DNA of 64,000 bases. Origin: an uncultured Clostridia bacterium. GTDB lineage: Bacteria; Bacillota; Clostridia; TANB77; CAG-508. The stretch covers positions 1 to 64,000 of the forward strand of contig CAKPDR010000003.1 in NCBI GenBank assembly GCA_934149075.1. The letters are read 5' to 3'. Every line of letters starts with the position of its first letter. Positions within the stretch are counted from its first letter, which is position 1. Of this stretch, positions 10,267 through 19,302 are shown one piece after another. The position numbers were made by a program, and so were the translations under genes. The notes under the pieces are model-generated. The model saw only the letters and a program-made list of their open reading frames with translations. It searched no databases and was not told where the DNA came from.

Positions 10267-12257
10267 ACTTTTTCATTAGTTATAAAACTTTCAATAAGTT
10301 CTGCTGTTTTATCTACACCCATTTTATCAACATTGATACTTAAATCATAATTACTGATATCCCTCCAATTTTCATGAGTATAATAATGATAATGTTTTTC
10401 TCTATTTTTATTAATTTTGTTAATTTCTTTTAATGCATTCTTTTCTTCTAATCCATAATATTTAACTGCTCTTTGAACTTTACTTTCATCATCACTATAT
10501 AAGAAAATATTTACTACATTTGCATTATCTCTTAATATATAATTTGAACATCTTCCAACAATAACACATGAACCTTTATCAGCAATTTCTTTAATTGCCT
10601 TGCTTTCGGCTATAAATAAATTATCATCATTTGATAAATTATTATAATATTGTGTATTAAAACTTGAAAGTAAATTTCCATGTATATTTTGTTCATTTTG
10701 TTCTATATATGTAGCAGATAAACCACTTTCATCTGATATAATATTTATCAAATCTTTATCATAAAATCTTAATCCAAGTTTTTCTGCAAGTAATTTTGCA
10801 ACATATCTTCCACCTGAACCATATTCTCTTGCTACTGTAATTATTACATTTCTTGATTCTTTTTGTGTTTCTGTATCTTCACTAATAGCAAAACTTTCAT
10901 TTGATTGTTTATCAAGATTTTTAATTTCTTTTATTAGTAATACTGCTGCTATGCAAAATGCTAATCCGTCTGATACAGGTCCTGCATAAATAACTCCTAT
11001 TACATTATAAAATTTAGATAATATAATTGCAGCTGGTGTGAAGAATAATATTTGTCTTGATAATGTTAAGAATGCTGATTTACTTGGTTTTCCAATTGCT
11101 TGGAAAAATATTCCTGATGCTATTTGTACTCCATTAAATATTGTCAACATTAAAAATTGTCTAAATGTTATACAAGCAAATTCATTATATAATTCATCAC
11201 CTGATCCAAATATTCCAATTAACTTTTCTGGTATAGTTTGGAATAAAATAAATGCTATTATTGATACTGCAACACTTAATCCTAATACTATTTTTATTGT
11301 TTGTTTTACTCTGTCAAATTTTCTTGCACCATAGTTGAATCCTATTATAGGTTGACTTCCAACAGCAATTCCTATTATTATACTACTTAAAATTTGATTA
11401 ATTTTCATTACTATTCCAAGTACAGTTATTGGAATATCTGCTCCAAATCTACTTAGCTCTCCACATTGTTTGAATATTGTGTTTTGTACTGTTATTACAA
11501 CTACAACTGCCATTTGTGTTATAAATGATGATATTCCAAATTTGGCAACTGTTGATGCTACTTTAAAGTCTGGCTTAAATGATTCTTTTGTTAATTTTAT
11601 TGTTTTAAATCTTTTTATATATGCTACATTAAATACAAATGTTACAAATTGGCTTATAATGGTTGCAAGTGCTGCTCCTTGTACTCCCATGTTTAGTCCC
11701 CAATCAAATATAAAAATTGGATCTAAAATTATATTTAATACTGCTCCTGCTACCATTGAAACCATTGAATATTTAGGTGAACCATCTGCTCTGATTATAG
11801 AGTTTAATGTTGTTCCTATCATCATAAATGGTATTCCTATTGCAATTACTCCACCATATTTTAGTGCATATTCTCTTAATGCATCTGTACATCCAAATAA
11901 ATTAAGTAATTGTGGTAAAAATATTAATATTATTGCACATAAAATAACTGATATTATTGCACCTGTTGTAATTCCACTTCCTACACCTTTTTCAGCTTCT
12001 TTTTGCTTTTTTTCTCCTAATTTTAAGCTTAAATATGCTGATGTTCCATCACCAAGCATTAATGCAAATGATAAACATATTACTGTTATTGGAAATACTA
12101 TATTTGTTGCTCCATTTCCTAAATATCCAACTCCCCACCCAATAAATATTTGGTCTACTATGTTGTATAATGCGTTTACTACCATTGATATGATACATGG
12201 TATTGCAAATTTTCTTAGTAATTTTCCTATTTTTTCTGTTCCTAAGTTTACTTCCAT
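10248..12257 (-). CDS. MATE efflux transporter fused to a cytidylate-kinase-like domain
   Basis: The N-terminal 450 or so residues are a full 12-helix MATE (multidrug and toxin extrusion) transporter, which would export cationic compounds using an ion gradient: MVVNALYNIVDQIFIG in helix 1, repeated IIGFNYGA-type motifs, and a final amphipathic helix. After a short linker, about residues 470-660 form a soluble domain starting with a P-loop-like REYGSGGRYVAKLLA. It resembles the cytidylate kinase-like family (Cytidylate_kin2), with VGRCSNYIL and R-rich lid residues. The fusion is one open frame, about 669 aa. The chosen ATG at 12257 has AAAGGGGAAAAG before it; an upstream ATG at 12308 would sit in the leader hairpin. 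The substrate of the kinase part is unknown. Confidence 0.85.
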   Translation of the reverse strand: MEVNLGTEKIGKLLRKFAIPCIISMVVNALYNIVDQIFIGWGVGYLGNGATNIVFPITVICLSFALMLGDGTSAYLSLKLGEKKQKEAEKGVGSGITTGAIISVILCAIILIFLPQLLNLFGCTDALREYALKYGGVIAIGIPFMMIGTTLNSIIRADGSPKYSMVSMVAGAVLNIILDPIFIFDWGLNMGVQGAALATIISQFVTFVFNVAYIKRFKTIKLTKESFKPDFKVASTVAKFGISSFITQMAVVVVITVQNTIFKQCGELSRFGADIPITVLGIVMKINQILSSIIIGIAVGSQPIIGFNYGARKFDRVKQTIKIVLGLSVAVSIIAFILFQTIPEKLIGIFGSGDELYNEFACITFRQFLMLTIFNGVQIASGIFFQAIGKPSKSAFLTLSRQILFFTPAAIILSKFYNVIGVIYAGPVSDGLAFCIAAVLLIKEIKNLDKQSNESFAISEDTETQKESRNVIITVAREYGSGGRYVAKLLAEKLGLRFYDKDLINIISDESGLSATYIEQNEQNIHGNLLSSFNTQYYNNLSNDDNLFIAESKAIKEIADKGSCVIVGRCSNYILRDNANVVNIFLYSDDESKVQRAVKYYGLEEKNALKEINKINKNREKHYHYYTHENWRDISNYDLSINVDKMGVDKTAELIESFITNEKVELAQN

Positions 12258-12293
12258 TTCTTTTCCCCTTTCTTTTATTTTTACTTTTAGGCA

Positions 12294-12325
12294 CAAAAAA
12301 CAACACATTTTTTAGGTGTGTTGTT
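12294..12325 (-). terminator. Terminator or attenuator in front of the MATE-kinase gene
   Basis: A perfect 9-bp stem, AACAACACA paired with TGTGTTGTT, is followed by TTTTTTG on the minus strand. It lies 66 nt after the rnr stop and about 40 nt before the transporter start. It could end rnr transcription, but two tiny reading frames run into it, which fits an attenuator. Confidence 0.7.
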
Positions 12326-12361
12326 CGTTAGTCATTATCCATTGATAATGTACGTTTCCAT
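12312..12361 (-). promoter_or_regulatory. Putative leader peptides upstream of the MATE-kinase gene
   Basis: After GAGGAAA, an ATG at 12361 opens an 8-codon frame (METYIING) ending at 12335. Its TAA overlaps the ATG of a 7-codon frame (MTNEQHT) ending at 12312, and that stop lies inside the loop of the following terminator hairpin. The arrangement resembles ribosome-mediated attenuation of antibiotic-efflux genes. This is inference: the frames are very short and could be chance. Confidence 0.35.
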
Positions 12362-12390
12362 TTTCCTCACGATTATTTATTATATTACAT

Positions 12391-14334
12391 TTAATCGTCT
12401 TTGTCAATCTCAAAATCAATTTTTCTCAACAATTTGTTCGCATCTGCAACTCTAATTTTTACTTTATCTCCTATCTTATAAACTTTATGAGAAAGTTCTC
12501 CAATAGCTTCTCTACGTTCTTCATTATAAATAAAGTATTCATCACCTAATGTTTCATATCTAATTAAGCCTTCCACAGTATTTTCAAGTTCAACATATAT
12601 TCCAAAATTAGTAACTGAAGAAACAATACCTTCGTATTTTTCTCCAATTTTATTTTCCATAAATTCAGCCTTTTTAATATCTTCTGCTTCTCTTTCAACC
12701 TTTGTTGCAGTTCTTTCTCTTTCTGAACAATTTTCAGCTCTTTTTTCTGCTCTTTTCTCATATTTTTTTATCCAAAATTCATTTACCATATAATTACTTT
12801 CAAGATATTTTGAAATTATTCTGTGTATAAATAAATCCGGATATCTTCTTATTGGTGATGTAAAATGACAATAATATTTACTTGCAATTCCAAAGTGTCC
12901 TTTATTTTCTGCTTCATATTTTGCTACTCTAAGTGTTCTTAAAATAATATTAGAAACTACTTTTTCTTCATCTTTTCCTTTTACATTTTCTAGGATTTTT
13001 GCAAATTCATTTGGATATACAATGTCTTCTTTTGATATTTTTATTTTATATCCAAAGTTGAATAATATTTTATTTAAGTCTTTTATTTTATCTAAATCTG
13101 GTGCTTCATGATTTCTATATATAAATGGTGCTTGTAACCAATAAAATTTTTCTGCAACTGTTTCATTTGCAATAAGCATAAATTGTTCTATTATCTCATT
13201 TGCAAAATAGGTTTCATATTTTTTTACACCTATTGCAAAACCATTTTCATCAAGTATTATTTTACTTTCCGGTATTTCCAAATTTAAATATCCATTTTCT
13301 TTTCTTTTTTCTTTTAATATTGTTGCAAGTTCTGCCATTAATTCAAAATGTTTAATATATTTTTCATATCTTTTTAGAACTTCATCATCTGATTTATCTA
13401 ATATTTTTTGTACATCTGTATATGACATTCTTTCAGTTACTCTTATAACTGCTTTATATATATCGGAATCAACTATTTTTGCATTTGGTGTTATTTCCAT
13501 TGAACATGAAAGTGTATATCTATCTTCTCCTGCATTTAAACTACATATTCCATTTGATAATTCTCTTGGTAACATTGGAATAACTCTTCCTAACATATAA
13601 ATACTTGTTCCTCTTAAATATGCTTCTTTGTCAAGTTCTGTTTTTTCTCTTACATAATGACTTACATCAGCAATGTGTACATCTAATTTATAATTTCCAT
13701 TTGGCAATTTCTCTACATGTATTGCGTCGTCCAAATCTTTAGCATCTTCTCCATCAATCGTGAAAATTATATCATTACGTAAGTCTTTTCTATTCTGCAT
13801 GTCACTTTCATCAATTTTTGTTCCAAATGCTTTAGCTTCATTTACTACTTCTTCAGGAAATTTATATGGAAGCTCATATTGTTTAATTAATGAAAGCATA
13901 TCAACTCCTGCTTCATTAACTCCTCCAAGAACCTCTATTATTTTTCCTTCTGCATTTTTGCCTTTTTCTGGATATTTTGTTATTTGCACTAAAACTTTGT
14001 GCCTATTTCTTGCTTTTCCCCAGTTAGTTTTTGAAATAAATATATCTGTTCCAAAATTTTTATCATCTGGTACTACAAAACCAAAGTTTCTATTTTTTTG
14101 AAAAGTTCCTACTACTGTATTTTTTTCATGTCTAATTATTTTTATAATTTTTCCTTCTTCTTTTTTGTCTGCTTCTTTGTTTTTTGTTATTTCAATGCCA
14201 ACTGTATCTCCATTTAAAGCATTTAATGAATTTTCTCTGGCAATATATATTTCATCCTCTTGATCTTCTAATTTTACAAATCCAAATCCTTTTTGATTTT
14301 TTCTATAAGTTCCAATTTTGAGTTCTTTCTTCAT
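12391..14334 (-). CDS. rnr: Ribonuclease R
   Basis: Processive 3'-5' exoribonuclease of the RNase II/R family, used in mRNA decay and rRNA/tmRNA quality control. Two cold-shock/OB folds occupy about residues 1-140, starting with GTYRKNQKGFGFVKLED. The RNB catalytic domain follows with the acidic metal-binding cluster FTIDGEDAKDLDDAIHV. A C-terminal S1 domain (YEGIVSSVTNFGIYVELENT) ends the protein. At 647 aa it is shorter than typical RNase R because the N-terminal helix-turn-helix and the basic tail are absent. It follows secG, the standard secG-rnr order; smpB is not found downstream. Confidence 0.94.
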   Translation of the reverse strand: MKKELKIGTYRKNQKGFGFVKLEDQEDEIYIARENSLNALNGDTVGIEITKNKEADKKEEGKIIKIIRHEKNTVVGTFQKNRNFGFVVPDDKNFGTDIFISKTNWGKARNRHKVLVQITKYPEKGKNAEGKIIEVLGGVNEAGVDMLSLIKQYELPYKFPEEVVNEAKAFGTKIDESDMQNRKDLRNDIIFTIDGEDAKDLDDAIHVEKLPNGNYKLDVHIADVSHYVREKTELDKEAYLRGTSIYMLGRVIPMLPRELSNGICSLNAGEDRYTLSCSMEITPNAKIVDSDIYKAVIRVTERMSYTDVQKILDKSDDEVLKRYEKYIKHFELMAELATILKEKRKENGYLNLEIPESKIILDENGFAIGVKKYETYFANEIIEQFMLIANETVAEKFYWLQAPFIYRNHEAPDLDKIKDLNKILFNFGYKIKISKEDIVYPNEFAKILENVKGKDEEKVVSNIILRTLRVAKYEAENKGHFGIASKYYCHFTSPIRRYPDLFIHRIISKYLESNYMVNEFWIKKYEKRAEKRAENCSERERTATKVEREAEDIKKAEFMENKIGEKYEGIVSSVTNFGIYVELENTVEGLIRYETLGDEYFIYNEERREAIGELSHKVYKIGDKVKIRVADANKLLRKIDFEIDKDD

Positions 14335-14363
14335 TATCTCACTCCTTTTTTAATACGCAGTTA

Positions 14364-14389
14364 GAAAAAGACAGTTTGTATAAACTGCC
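14364..14389 (-). terminator. Weak terminator-like hairpin between secG and rnr
   Basis: GGCAGTTT pairs with AAACTGTC (one G-U pair, 4-nt loop) and is followed by TTTTTC on the minus strand. It probably lowers read-through from secG into rnr. Confidence 0.5.
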
Positions 14390-14393
14390 TCTA

Positions 14394-14642
14394 CTATGCT
14401 ATGTATATTATTGAAAGTGCAATTGTAACAATTACAAATGCTATTCCTAAAATAATTGTCCATTTTTTTTGCATACCTTCTTTTGTTCTTCCTTTATTTT
14501 TCTCGAAGAAATTATTTGTAGAAGAACCTGTTATTGTTGATGATAAGCCTGGATCATCTTTTGATTGTATCATTGCTAGTATTGTTAAGGCTACACATAT
14601 TATCAAATCTACTACTATTAATATTATTTTTACTACTTGCAT
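14394..14642 (-). CDS. secG: Preprotein translocase subunit SecG
   Basis: Small integral membrane subunit of the SecYEG protein-export channel. Two hydrophobic helices (about residues 4-22 and 61-80) flank a loop with the family motif QSKDDPGLSSTITG, which corresponds to the conserved Gly/Ser-rich stretch of SecG. Length 82 aa is typical. The neighbouring rnr downstream is the usual Firmicutes arrangement. Confidence 0.93.
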   Translation of the reverse strand: MQVVKIILIVVDLIICVALTILAMIQSKDDPGLSSTITGSSTNNFFEKNKGRTKEGMQKKWTIILGIAFVIVTIALSIIYIA

Positions 14643-14696
14643 TTAGTATTCCTCCTAACGGTTTTATTTACACTTGAATATTTTACCACACAAATC

Positions 14697-15383
14697 CTAA
14701 AAAATCAATGCTAAAGCATTAAAAATCACAAGTTTTACCATTATTTCAATAAACAAACTACAATTTGTACCTTTAATGCACCCTTTGTTTAATTGTTCAA
14801 ATCCGTGTATGACTCTTTCTATTTCGTTTTTAGTTGCACATTTTTGTTCTTCCATATATTCTTTTGCTAGATACTTTGCCTTTATCATTGCATCATTTTC
14901 TAAAAATACTCTAACAGTATAATATATAAAGCTCAAAATTAAAAATATATTTGAATATAAAATTTCATTTGTTAATCTTCTAAATATCACTAAAATACAT
15001 ATAATAGCATAATATATGAAATATATATTAGAGTATATAAAATTGAAAATCAACATTTTTCTATCTTGTATTGAATGTAAACATTCATGTGCTATTGTTT
15101 GTATTCTTGTATAACTATCATGTGTATTTCCTATTAAAATTTTGTCTTGTATTGCTAGATATAATGTTGCTTCTAAATTTTCATTTTCTTCTATTTTTGT
15201 TGTTTTATTTCCTAATTTTTCTAATACTGTTTTTGCTATTTCTGTATTTCTAGGATACTTTTGTGCTATTGTATTTAATTCAGGTTCTAGTGCAATTTTT
15301 TTCATTTCCTCAATATTCATTTTCATCATTAAATATATTATTAAAATAGCTATTATTGCTATAATTATTATAATTAGTTCCAT
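14697..15383 (-). CDS. Membrane zinc metallopeptidase, YugP-like
   Basis: Predicted membrane-bound neutral zinc peptidase (Zn_peptidase_2, YugP-like). One N-terminal transmembrane helix is followed by a cytosolic part with the HExxH zinc motif as HECLHSIQ near residue 100. Two or three further membrane segments and a conserved Asn-Asp region (FLENDAMIKAKYLAKEYM) match the family layout. The ATG at 15383 has AAAGGAA at good spacing, so I prefer it to the ATG five codons upstream. Substrate unknown. The HECLH wording and the short C-terminal part are less canonical, so the family call is moderate. Confidence 0.7.
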   Translation of the reverse strand: MELIIIIIAIIAILIIYLMMKMNIEEMKKIALEPELNTIAQKYPRNTEIAKTVLEKLGNKTTKIEENENLEATLYLAIQDKILIGNTHDSYTRIQTIAHECLHSIQDRKMLIFNFIYSNIYFIYYAIICILVIFRRLTNEILYSNIFLILSFIYYTVRVFLENDAMIKAKYLAKEYMEEQKCATKNEIERVIHGFEQLNKGCIKGTNCSLFIEIMVKLVIFNALALIF

Positions 15384-15442
15384 TTTTATTCCTTTCATTA
15401 TTTAAATTTACAATGTCCCTAATTACATTAAAAATCAATTTA

Positions 15443-15778
15443 TTATTTTATCAAACTTTGTATTGCTTCTCCTATTATTTTGTTTACATCTGCAATTAAT
15501 ATATTAAATTTCATTTCTGCATCAAAATATCTGCTTGCTTCTTGGTTTTGTATTAATTCTCCATATAGTTCTTGAACATGCCTCATTTTGTTTTCATCAT
15601 CTTTCCCTGTTTTTATTGCAACTATTTGTGCTTCATATCTTGCTTTTTCAAATTCATCTATTTTATTTTTTAATTCATAATTTAGGTTTATGGTTTCTTT
15701 TGCAATTCTGTATGTCATATATTCTTCTGATTGTTGTATCTCTTGTGCTAATTGATTTGCTGTATCATATACATTCAT
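15443..15778 (-). CDS. YlbF/YmcA-family regulator
   Basis: Small all-helical protein of the Com_YlbF family. In Bacillus, YlbF, YmcA and YaaT form a complex that modulates RNase Y-dependent mRNA maturation and affects competence, sporulation and biofilm. The 111-aa length, the N-terminal DTANQLAQEIQQSEEY helix and the C-terminal DVNKIIGEAI helix fit. It contains no Cys, so the iron-sulfur cluster reported for the Bacillus complex would need other partners. AAAGGAATG precedes the ATG. Confidence 0.82.
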   Translation of the reverse strand: MNVYDTANQLAQEIQQSEEYMTYRIAKETINLNYELKNKIDEFEKARYEAQIVAIKTGKDDENKMRHVQELYGELIQNQEASRYFDAEMKFNILIADVNKIIGEAIQSLIK

Positions 15779-15859
15779 TTTTTATCATTCCTTTCGTATA
15801 ACAAAGTAATGTGATTTTTCTTTGTCCTTTACAAATTAAGTTTTATATTATACAAAACA

Positions 15860-15880
15860 GCTGCATAACTATTATGCAGC
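15860..15880 (-). terminator. Terminator of the glycosyltransferase gene
   Basis: A perfect 9-bp stem GCTGCATAA with a 3-nt loop, followed on the minus strand by TGTTTTGT, 13 nt past the stop. Confidence 0.7.
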
Positions 15881-15892
15881 TTAAAATTGTTT

Positions 15893-17185
15893 TTATGCAT
15901 ATGCTTGGCGTTTTCTGAAAGACAATAAATTTGTAATTTCTTTTTCTGTACCTTTGGCTTTTTTTGTTTTTTGTGCTTTTTCTTGTTCTAATTGTTTTCT
16001 TTGTCTTTCTGCCATTGTTTCACATATTGCTTTTTGATATGTAAAATGTGTATCTTGAGCTATTTTTGCCCAATTATAATTATTTTTTACCTTTGCTTTT
16101 GCTTTTTTAACTATGTTTGCACATAGTTCTGGATTATATAATAATTCTAATATCGAATCTGCTATTGAGTTTGGATTTCCACAATAACTCTTCATTCCAG
16201 TTTCTCTATGTTCTACTATTTCTCCTAGTCCTCCAGCATCTGATACTACTATTGGTCTTTCTGCTAACATTCCTTCTAATGCTACTATTCCAAATGGCTC
16301 ATATGTACTTGGAAATACTGATATATCCGCTGCTTTATACATTTTTTCTACATCTTTTCCACCTAAATATCCTGCAAAATATATTTTATCTCCTAGTCCT
16401 AAACTATCAGCTTCCGCTCTTAGCTCGTCTATCATTCCACCTCTTCCAGCTACTACTAATTTAGCATCATGGTATCCTGCTAAAACTTTTGGCATTGCAG
16501 CTATCAAATGTTGAATTCCTTTTTCATAAACAAGTCTTCCCATAAATAGAATTATTTTTTCATTATCCATTGCATATCTTCTTCTAAATGTATAGTCCCT
16601 ATCCATTCCAGAAAATTTATTTAGGTTTACTCCATTTGCTACTACATTTATTTTTTCGAATGGTAATCCAAATAGTCTTTGAATTTCACCTTTCATGTAA
16701 TTGCTGTTTACTATTACTTCTGTTGCTTCGTATGTAAGCATCCATTCTGTATCATTTATATATCTTTGGGTTTCATCATGTATTCCACTGTTTCTTCCGG
16801 CTTCTGTTGCATGTATTGTTGCCACTATTGGGATATTATATGAATTTTTGATTGATTTTGCTGCATTTGCTACTAACCAATCATGTGCATGGATTACATC
16901 AAATCCTCCTTGTTCAGCTATTATTTGATTTACTTTTGTTACCATGTTGAAATTCATTTGCATTATCCAATCTATAAAGTTGTTTGGATTTATCATGTAA
17001 TTGTCTACTCTGTATACTTTTACTCCTTTGTCATCTTCAAAATAAGATGCTCCTCCTTCTCTGTATGTTACTACAGTTACTTCGTGACCATCTTTTATAA
17101 GCCTATGCGATAAGTCATATACCACTCTGGCTATTCCGCCAACAACTCTTGGTGGATACTCCCATGTTAGCATCAATATTTTCAT
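15893..17185 (-). CDS. GT4-family glycosyltransferase (glycogen-synthase-like)
   Basis: Retaining GT-B glycosyltransferase of family GT4. The N-terminal half begins MKILMLTWEYPPRVVGGIAR, the Lys/Gly-Gly donor-loop pattern seen in archaeal-type glycogen synthases and related enzymes. The C-terminal Rossmann half has FMGRLVYEKGIQHLI and the donor-binding EX7E region PSTYEPFGIVALEGMLAER. Length 430 aa is normal. A Lys-rich C-terminal tail (about 395-420) is an extra. A glycan or glycolipid product is likely; no neighbouring sugar genes allow a better guess. Confidence 0.85.
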   Translation of the reverse strand: MKILMLTWEYPPRVVGGIARVVYDLSHRLIKDGHEVTVVTYREGGASYFEDDKGVKVYRVDNYMINPNNFIDWIMQMNFNMVTKVNQIIAEQGGFDVIHAHDWLVANAAKSIKNSYNIPIVATIHATEAGRNSGIHDETQRYINDTEWMLTYEATEVIVNSNYMKGEIQRLFGLPFEKINVVANGVNLNKFSGMDRDYTFRRRYAMDNEKIILFMGRLVYEKGIQHLIAAMPKVLAGYHDAKLVVAGRGGMIDELRAEADSLGLGDKIYFAGYLGGKDVEKMYKAADISVFPSTYEPFGIVALEGMLAERPIVVSDAGGLGEIVEHRETGMKSYCGNPNSIADSILELLYNPELCANIVKKAKAKVKNNYNWAKIAQDTHFTYQKAICETMAERQRKQLEQEKAQKTKKAKGTEKEITNLLSFRKRQAYA

Positions 17186-17239
17186 TGATTTACCCCTTTC
17201 TTAAGTTACATTTTCTTTCGTTTTTGTTCAACTTATTAT

Positions 17240-17268
17240 ATTGTATACAAAATATTTCAAATTGTAAA
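17240..17268 (-). promoter_or_regulatory. Promoter of the glycosyltransferase gene
   Basis: TTTACA and TACAAT are separated by 17 nt on the minus strand, about 55 nt before the ATG. The surrounding sequence is very AT-rich, so other -10 choices exist. Confidence 0.45.
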
Positions 17269-17337
17269 TATGTTTTTCAAATTTTTTTGAAATATTTTGT
17301 CGTATTTATATATATATTGCATTTCTATTTTATAGCA

Positions 17338-17375
17338 AAAAAATAGAGCAATCATATATTAAATGATTTCCCTAT
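17338..17375 (-). terminator. Terminator after the 94-aa hypothetical gene
   Basis: An imperfect 13-bp stem (ATAGGGAAATCAT against ATGATTGCTCTAT) is followed by seven T on the minus strand. It overlaps the last codons of the gene. Confidence 0.65.
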
Positions 17376-17656
17376 TTTTCTATTTCCATATCATCATCTT
17401 TAACTTTTTTTATTGATGCTTCTTTATAAACATTCATTTCTTCTCTATTTATTGATTGTTTTGTTGTTTTTGATTTTTTCTTTGAATCTATATCTTCATC
17501 TTCTCTTGAAAATGAATTCCAATCAATTCCATTCATTGTGCTTTTTAGTTGTTTTAATTCGATTTCGCTAATTCCTGAAGCTATAGCAAGTTCATCAAAT
17601 GTTTGTTGATTTTTTGGCTCTATAAAATTTTTTATTAAATCTATTATCTTTCCCAT
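17372..17656 (-). CDS. Hypothetical small acidic protein
   Basis: I do not recognise this 94-aa protein. Residues 1-45 look helical and could form a small helix-turn-helix-like unit (TFDELAIASGISEIELKQL). Residues 50-94 are charged, rich in Asp, Glu and Lys, and probably disordered. There are no membrane segments, Cys pairs or catalytic motifs. A good ribosome-binding site (AGGAGAATTATATG) supports translation, and a terminator follows, so it is probably a monocistronic gene. Confidence 0.6.
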   Translation of the reverse strand: MGKIIDLIKNFIEPKNQQTFDELAIASGISEIELKQLKSTMNGIDWNSFSREDEDIDSKKKSKTTKQSINREEMNVYKEASIKKVKDDDMEIEK

Positions 17657-17775
17657 ATAATTCTCCTATATTATAATAGGACGCACCTCTCTTTTTTATA
17701 AAATACACATTTATTTTATCATGTTTATGTAAGAAAGTCAAGTTTTTTGCATGTTTTTTTACAATAATTAACAAT

Positions 17776-19233
17776 TTAATTTCCAACCGGTGCAAAATCA
17801 TCTGTTACAATATTCCTATCAGTTTCAAAGTCTGTCACTTCCATATCAAGATACTGTAAATATTCTGAATACTTTGTTTCATCTATTTGTGGATTACCTT
17901 TAATTCCTACTAGAATTAAATTTTGTCTATCCATTCTGTCTTTATTTGCTACCATAAATATTTTAACATCATCAAAAACAGCTCTATAGGTTGCATATTC
18001 ATATTCTATAAAATCTGATTCTTCACCTTCTATTGAAGCTATAATGTTAGTAAGAACCAATCCATTTTCATTTAACATATTTTTTGCATGTACTAATGCT
18101 TCATATGTTGTTAGTTCGAATGGTGCACTTAAGCCTTTAAATGCATCAATTAAAATTGTGTCATATTTATTTTTACTATAGTTTAAATAGCTTCTCCCAT
18201 CTTGATTAAACACATGTAAACGAGAATCATTAATATTTAACCCAAATTGTTCTACTGCAATTTGGGTCATTTTATCATCTATTTCTACCACATCAATTTT
18301 TTTATCTTGATATTTTTGTAAATAATGTATTGGATAAGTATATGCTGCTCCACCTATTAATAAAGTATTTTTTGCATCTTTATCAAAATACTCAAACAAA
18401 TCATAATATCTTAAATATCTCGCACCCATCTCACCTGTTTCTTGATTTATATAAGATTCAAGTCCTGTATCAACTTGTAATGTTTTGTAATTTGCCTTTT
18501 GAGTTTGAATTTGCTTAACCCAAATTCTACTGTATTGAGAATCTGTATCTAATACTATATCTGGATTACTTAATTTAAATATCCATTTTCCTAAGATTAC
18601 TAATATTAAAATTATACATATGTATAAAATACTTGTATAAATAAATTTTTTGTCAATTTTTTCTCTTGCAATAAAGGACATTAAGACAAGTATTATGGTT
18701 ACACCTATATTTATATTTGTTACTCCTATATTTGGAATCAAAACAAATCCCATTAAAAAAGTTCCAAATATACTTCCAATTGTTGAAAGTGATGAAATTC
18801 TACCTGATAATGAACCTATTTCATTATCTTCTTTGCTTTTTATTTTTACTGCAAATGGTGAAATCATCGCTAATATAAAGCTTGGTATAGAAAATACTAT
18901 TATTGCACATAATATGGCTGCAATAATTAAATTCGGTATTATTCCTGCAAATAATTTTACAATAGCTGTTTCTAATAATGGAATCGCACCTGTAAATATT
19001 GCTGCTAAAAGCAATATATTTGATAATTTGTCTATATCTGCATCTTTATCTGCTTTTTTTCCTCCAATCCAATATCCTATACTCATACTTGCTAATATTA
19101 TTCCAATTATGCTTGTCCATACGACATTTGAACTTCCTACATATGGTGACAATACTCTTGCAGCTATTAGTTCAAGCCCCATTCCTATTGCACCACTTAA
19201 AAATACTATTATTTCTAATTTATGTTTTTTCAT
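17776..19233 (-). CDS. Membrane protein with spermidine-synthase-like domain
   Basis: The N-terminal 220 residues contain about seven hydrophobic helices beginning FLSGAIGMGLELIAARVLSPYVG, the MFS-like module of fused transporter/spermidine-synthase proteins. The C-terminal half is a Rossmann methyltransferase-like aminopropyltransferase fold: LLIGGAAYTYPIHYL (nucleotide loop), VVEIDDKM (acidic residue at the end of strand 2), NQDGRSYL and YDTILIDAF. Length 485 aa suits this fused family. Whether it makes a polyamine is unproven, since many members lack the synthase function. ATG follows GGAGG. Confidence 0.82.
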   Translation of the reverse strand: MKKHKLEIIVFLSGAIGMGLELIAARVLSPYVGSSNVVWTSIIGIILASMSIGYWIGGKKADKDADIDKLSNILLLAAIFTGAIPLLETAIVKLFAGIIPNLIIAAILCAIIVFSIPSFILAMISPFAVKIKSKEDNEIGSLSGRISSLSTIGSIFGTFLMGFVLIPNIGVTNINIGVTIILVLMSFIAREKIDKKFIYTSILYICIILILVILGKWIFKLSNPDIVLDTDSQYSRIWVKQIQTQKANYKTLQVDTGLESYINQETGEMGARYLRYYDLFEYFDKDAKNTLLIGGAAYTYPIHYLQKYQDKKIDVVEIDDKMTQIAVEQFGLNINDSRLHVFNQDGRSYLNYSKNKYDTILIDAFKGLSAPFELTTYEALVHAKNMLNENGLVLTNIIASIEGEESDFIEYEYATYRAVFDDVKIFMVANKDRMDRQNLILVGIKGNPQIDETKYSEYLQYLDMEVTDFETDRNIVTDDFAPVGN

Positions 19234-19302
19234 AATTCCTCCACTCTTGGTTCTTTTATATTATAACATTTTTTATAATTTGTACATATTTTTCTAAAAA
19301 AT

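Noticed and set aside
11470..12315. 281-aa plus-strand frame opposite the MATE gene
   Set aside because: Mirror of a real transporter gene; no ribosome-binding site, and the protein composition is the complement of hydrophobic codons.
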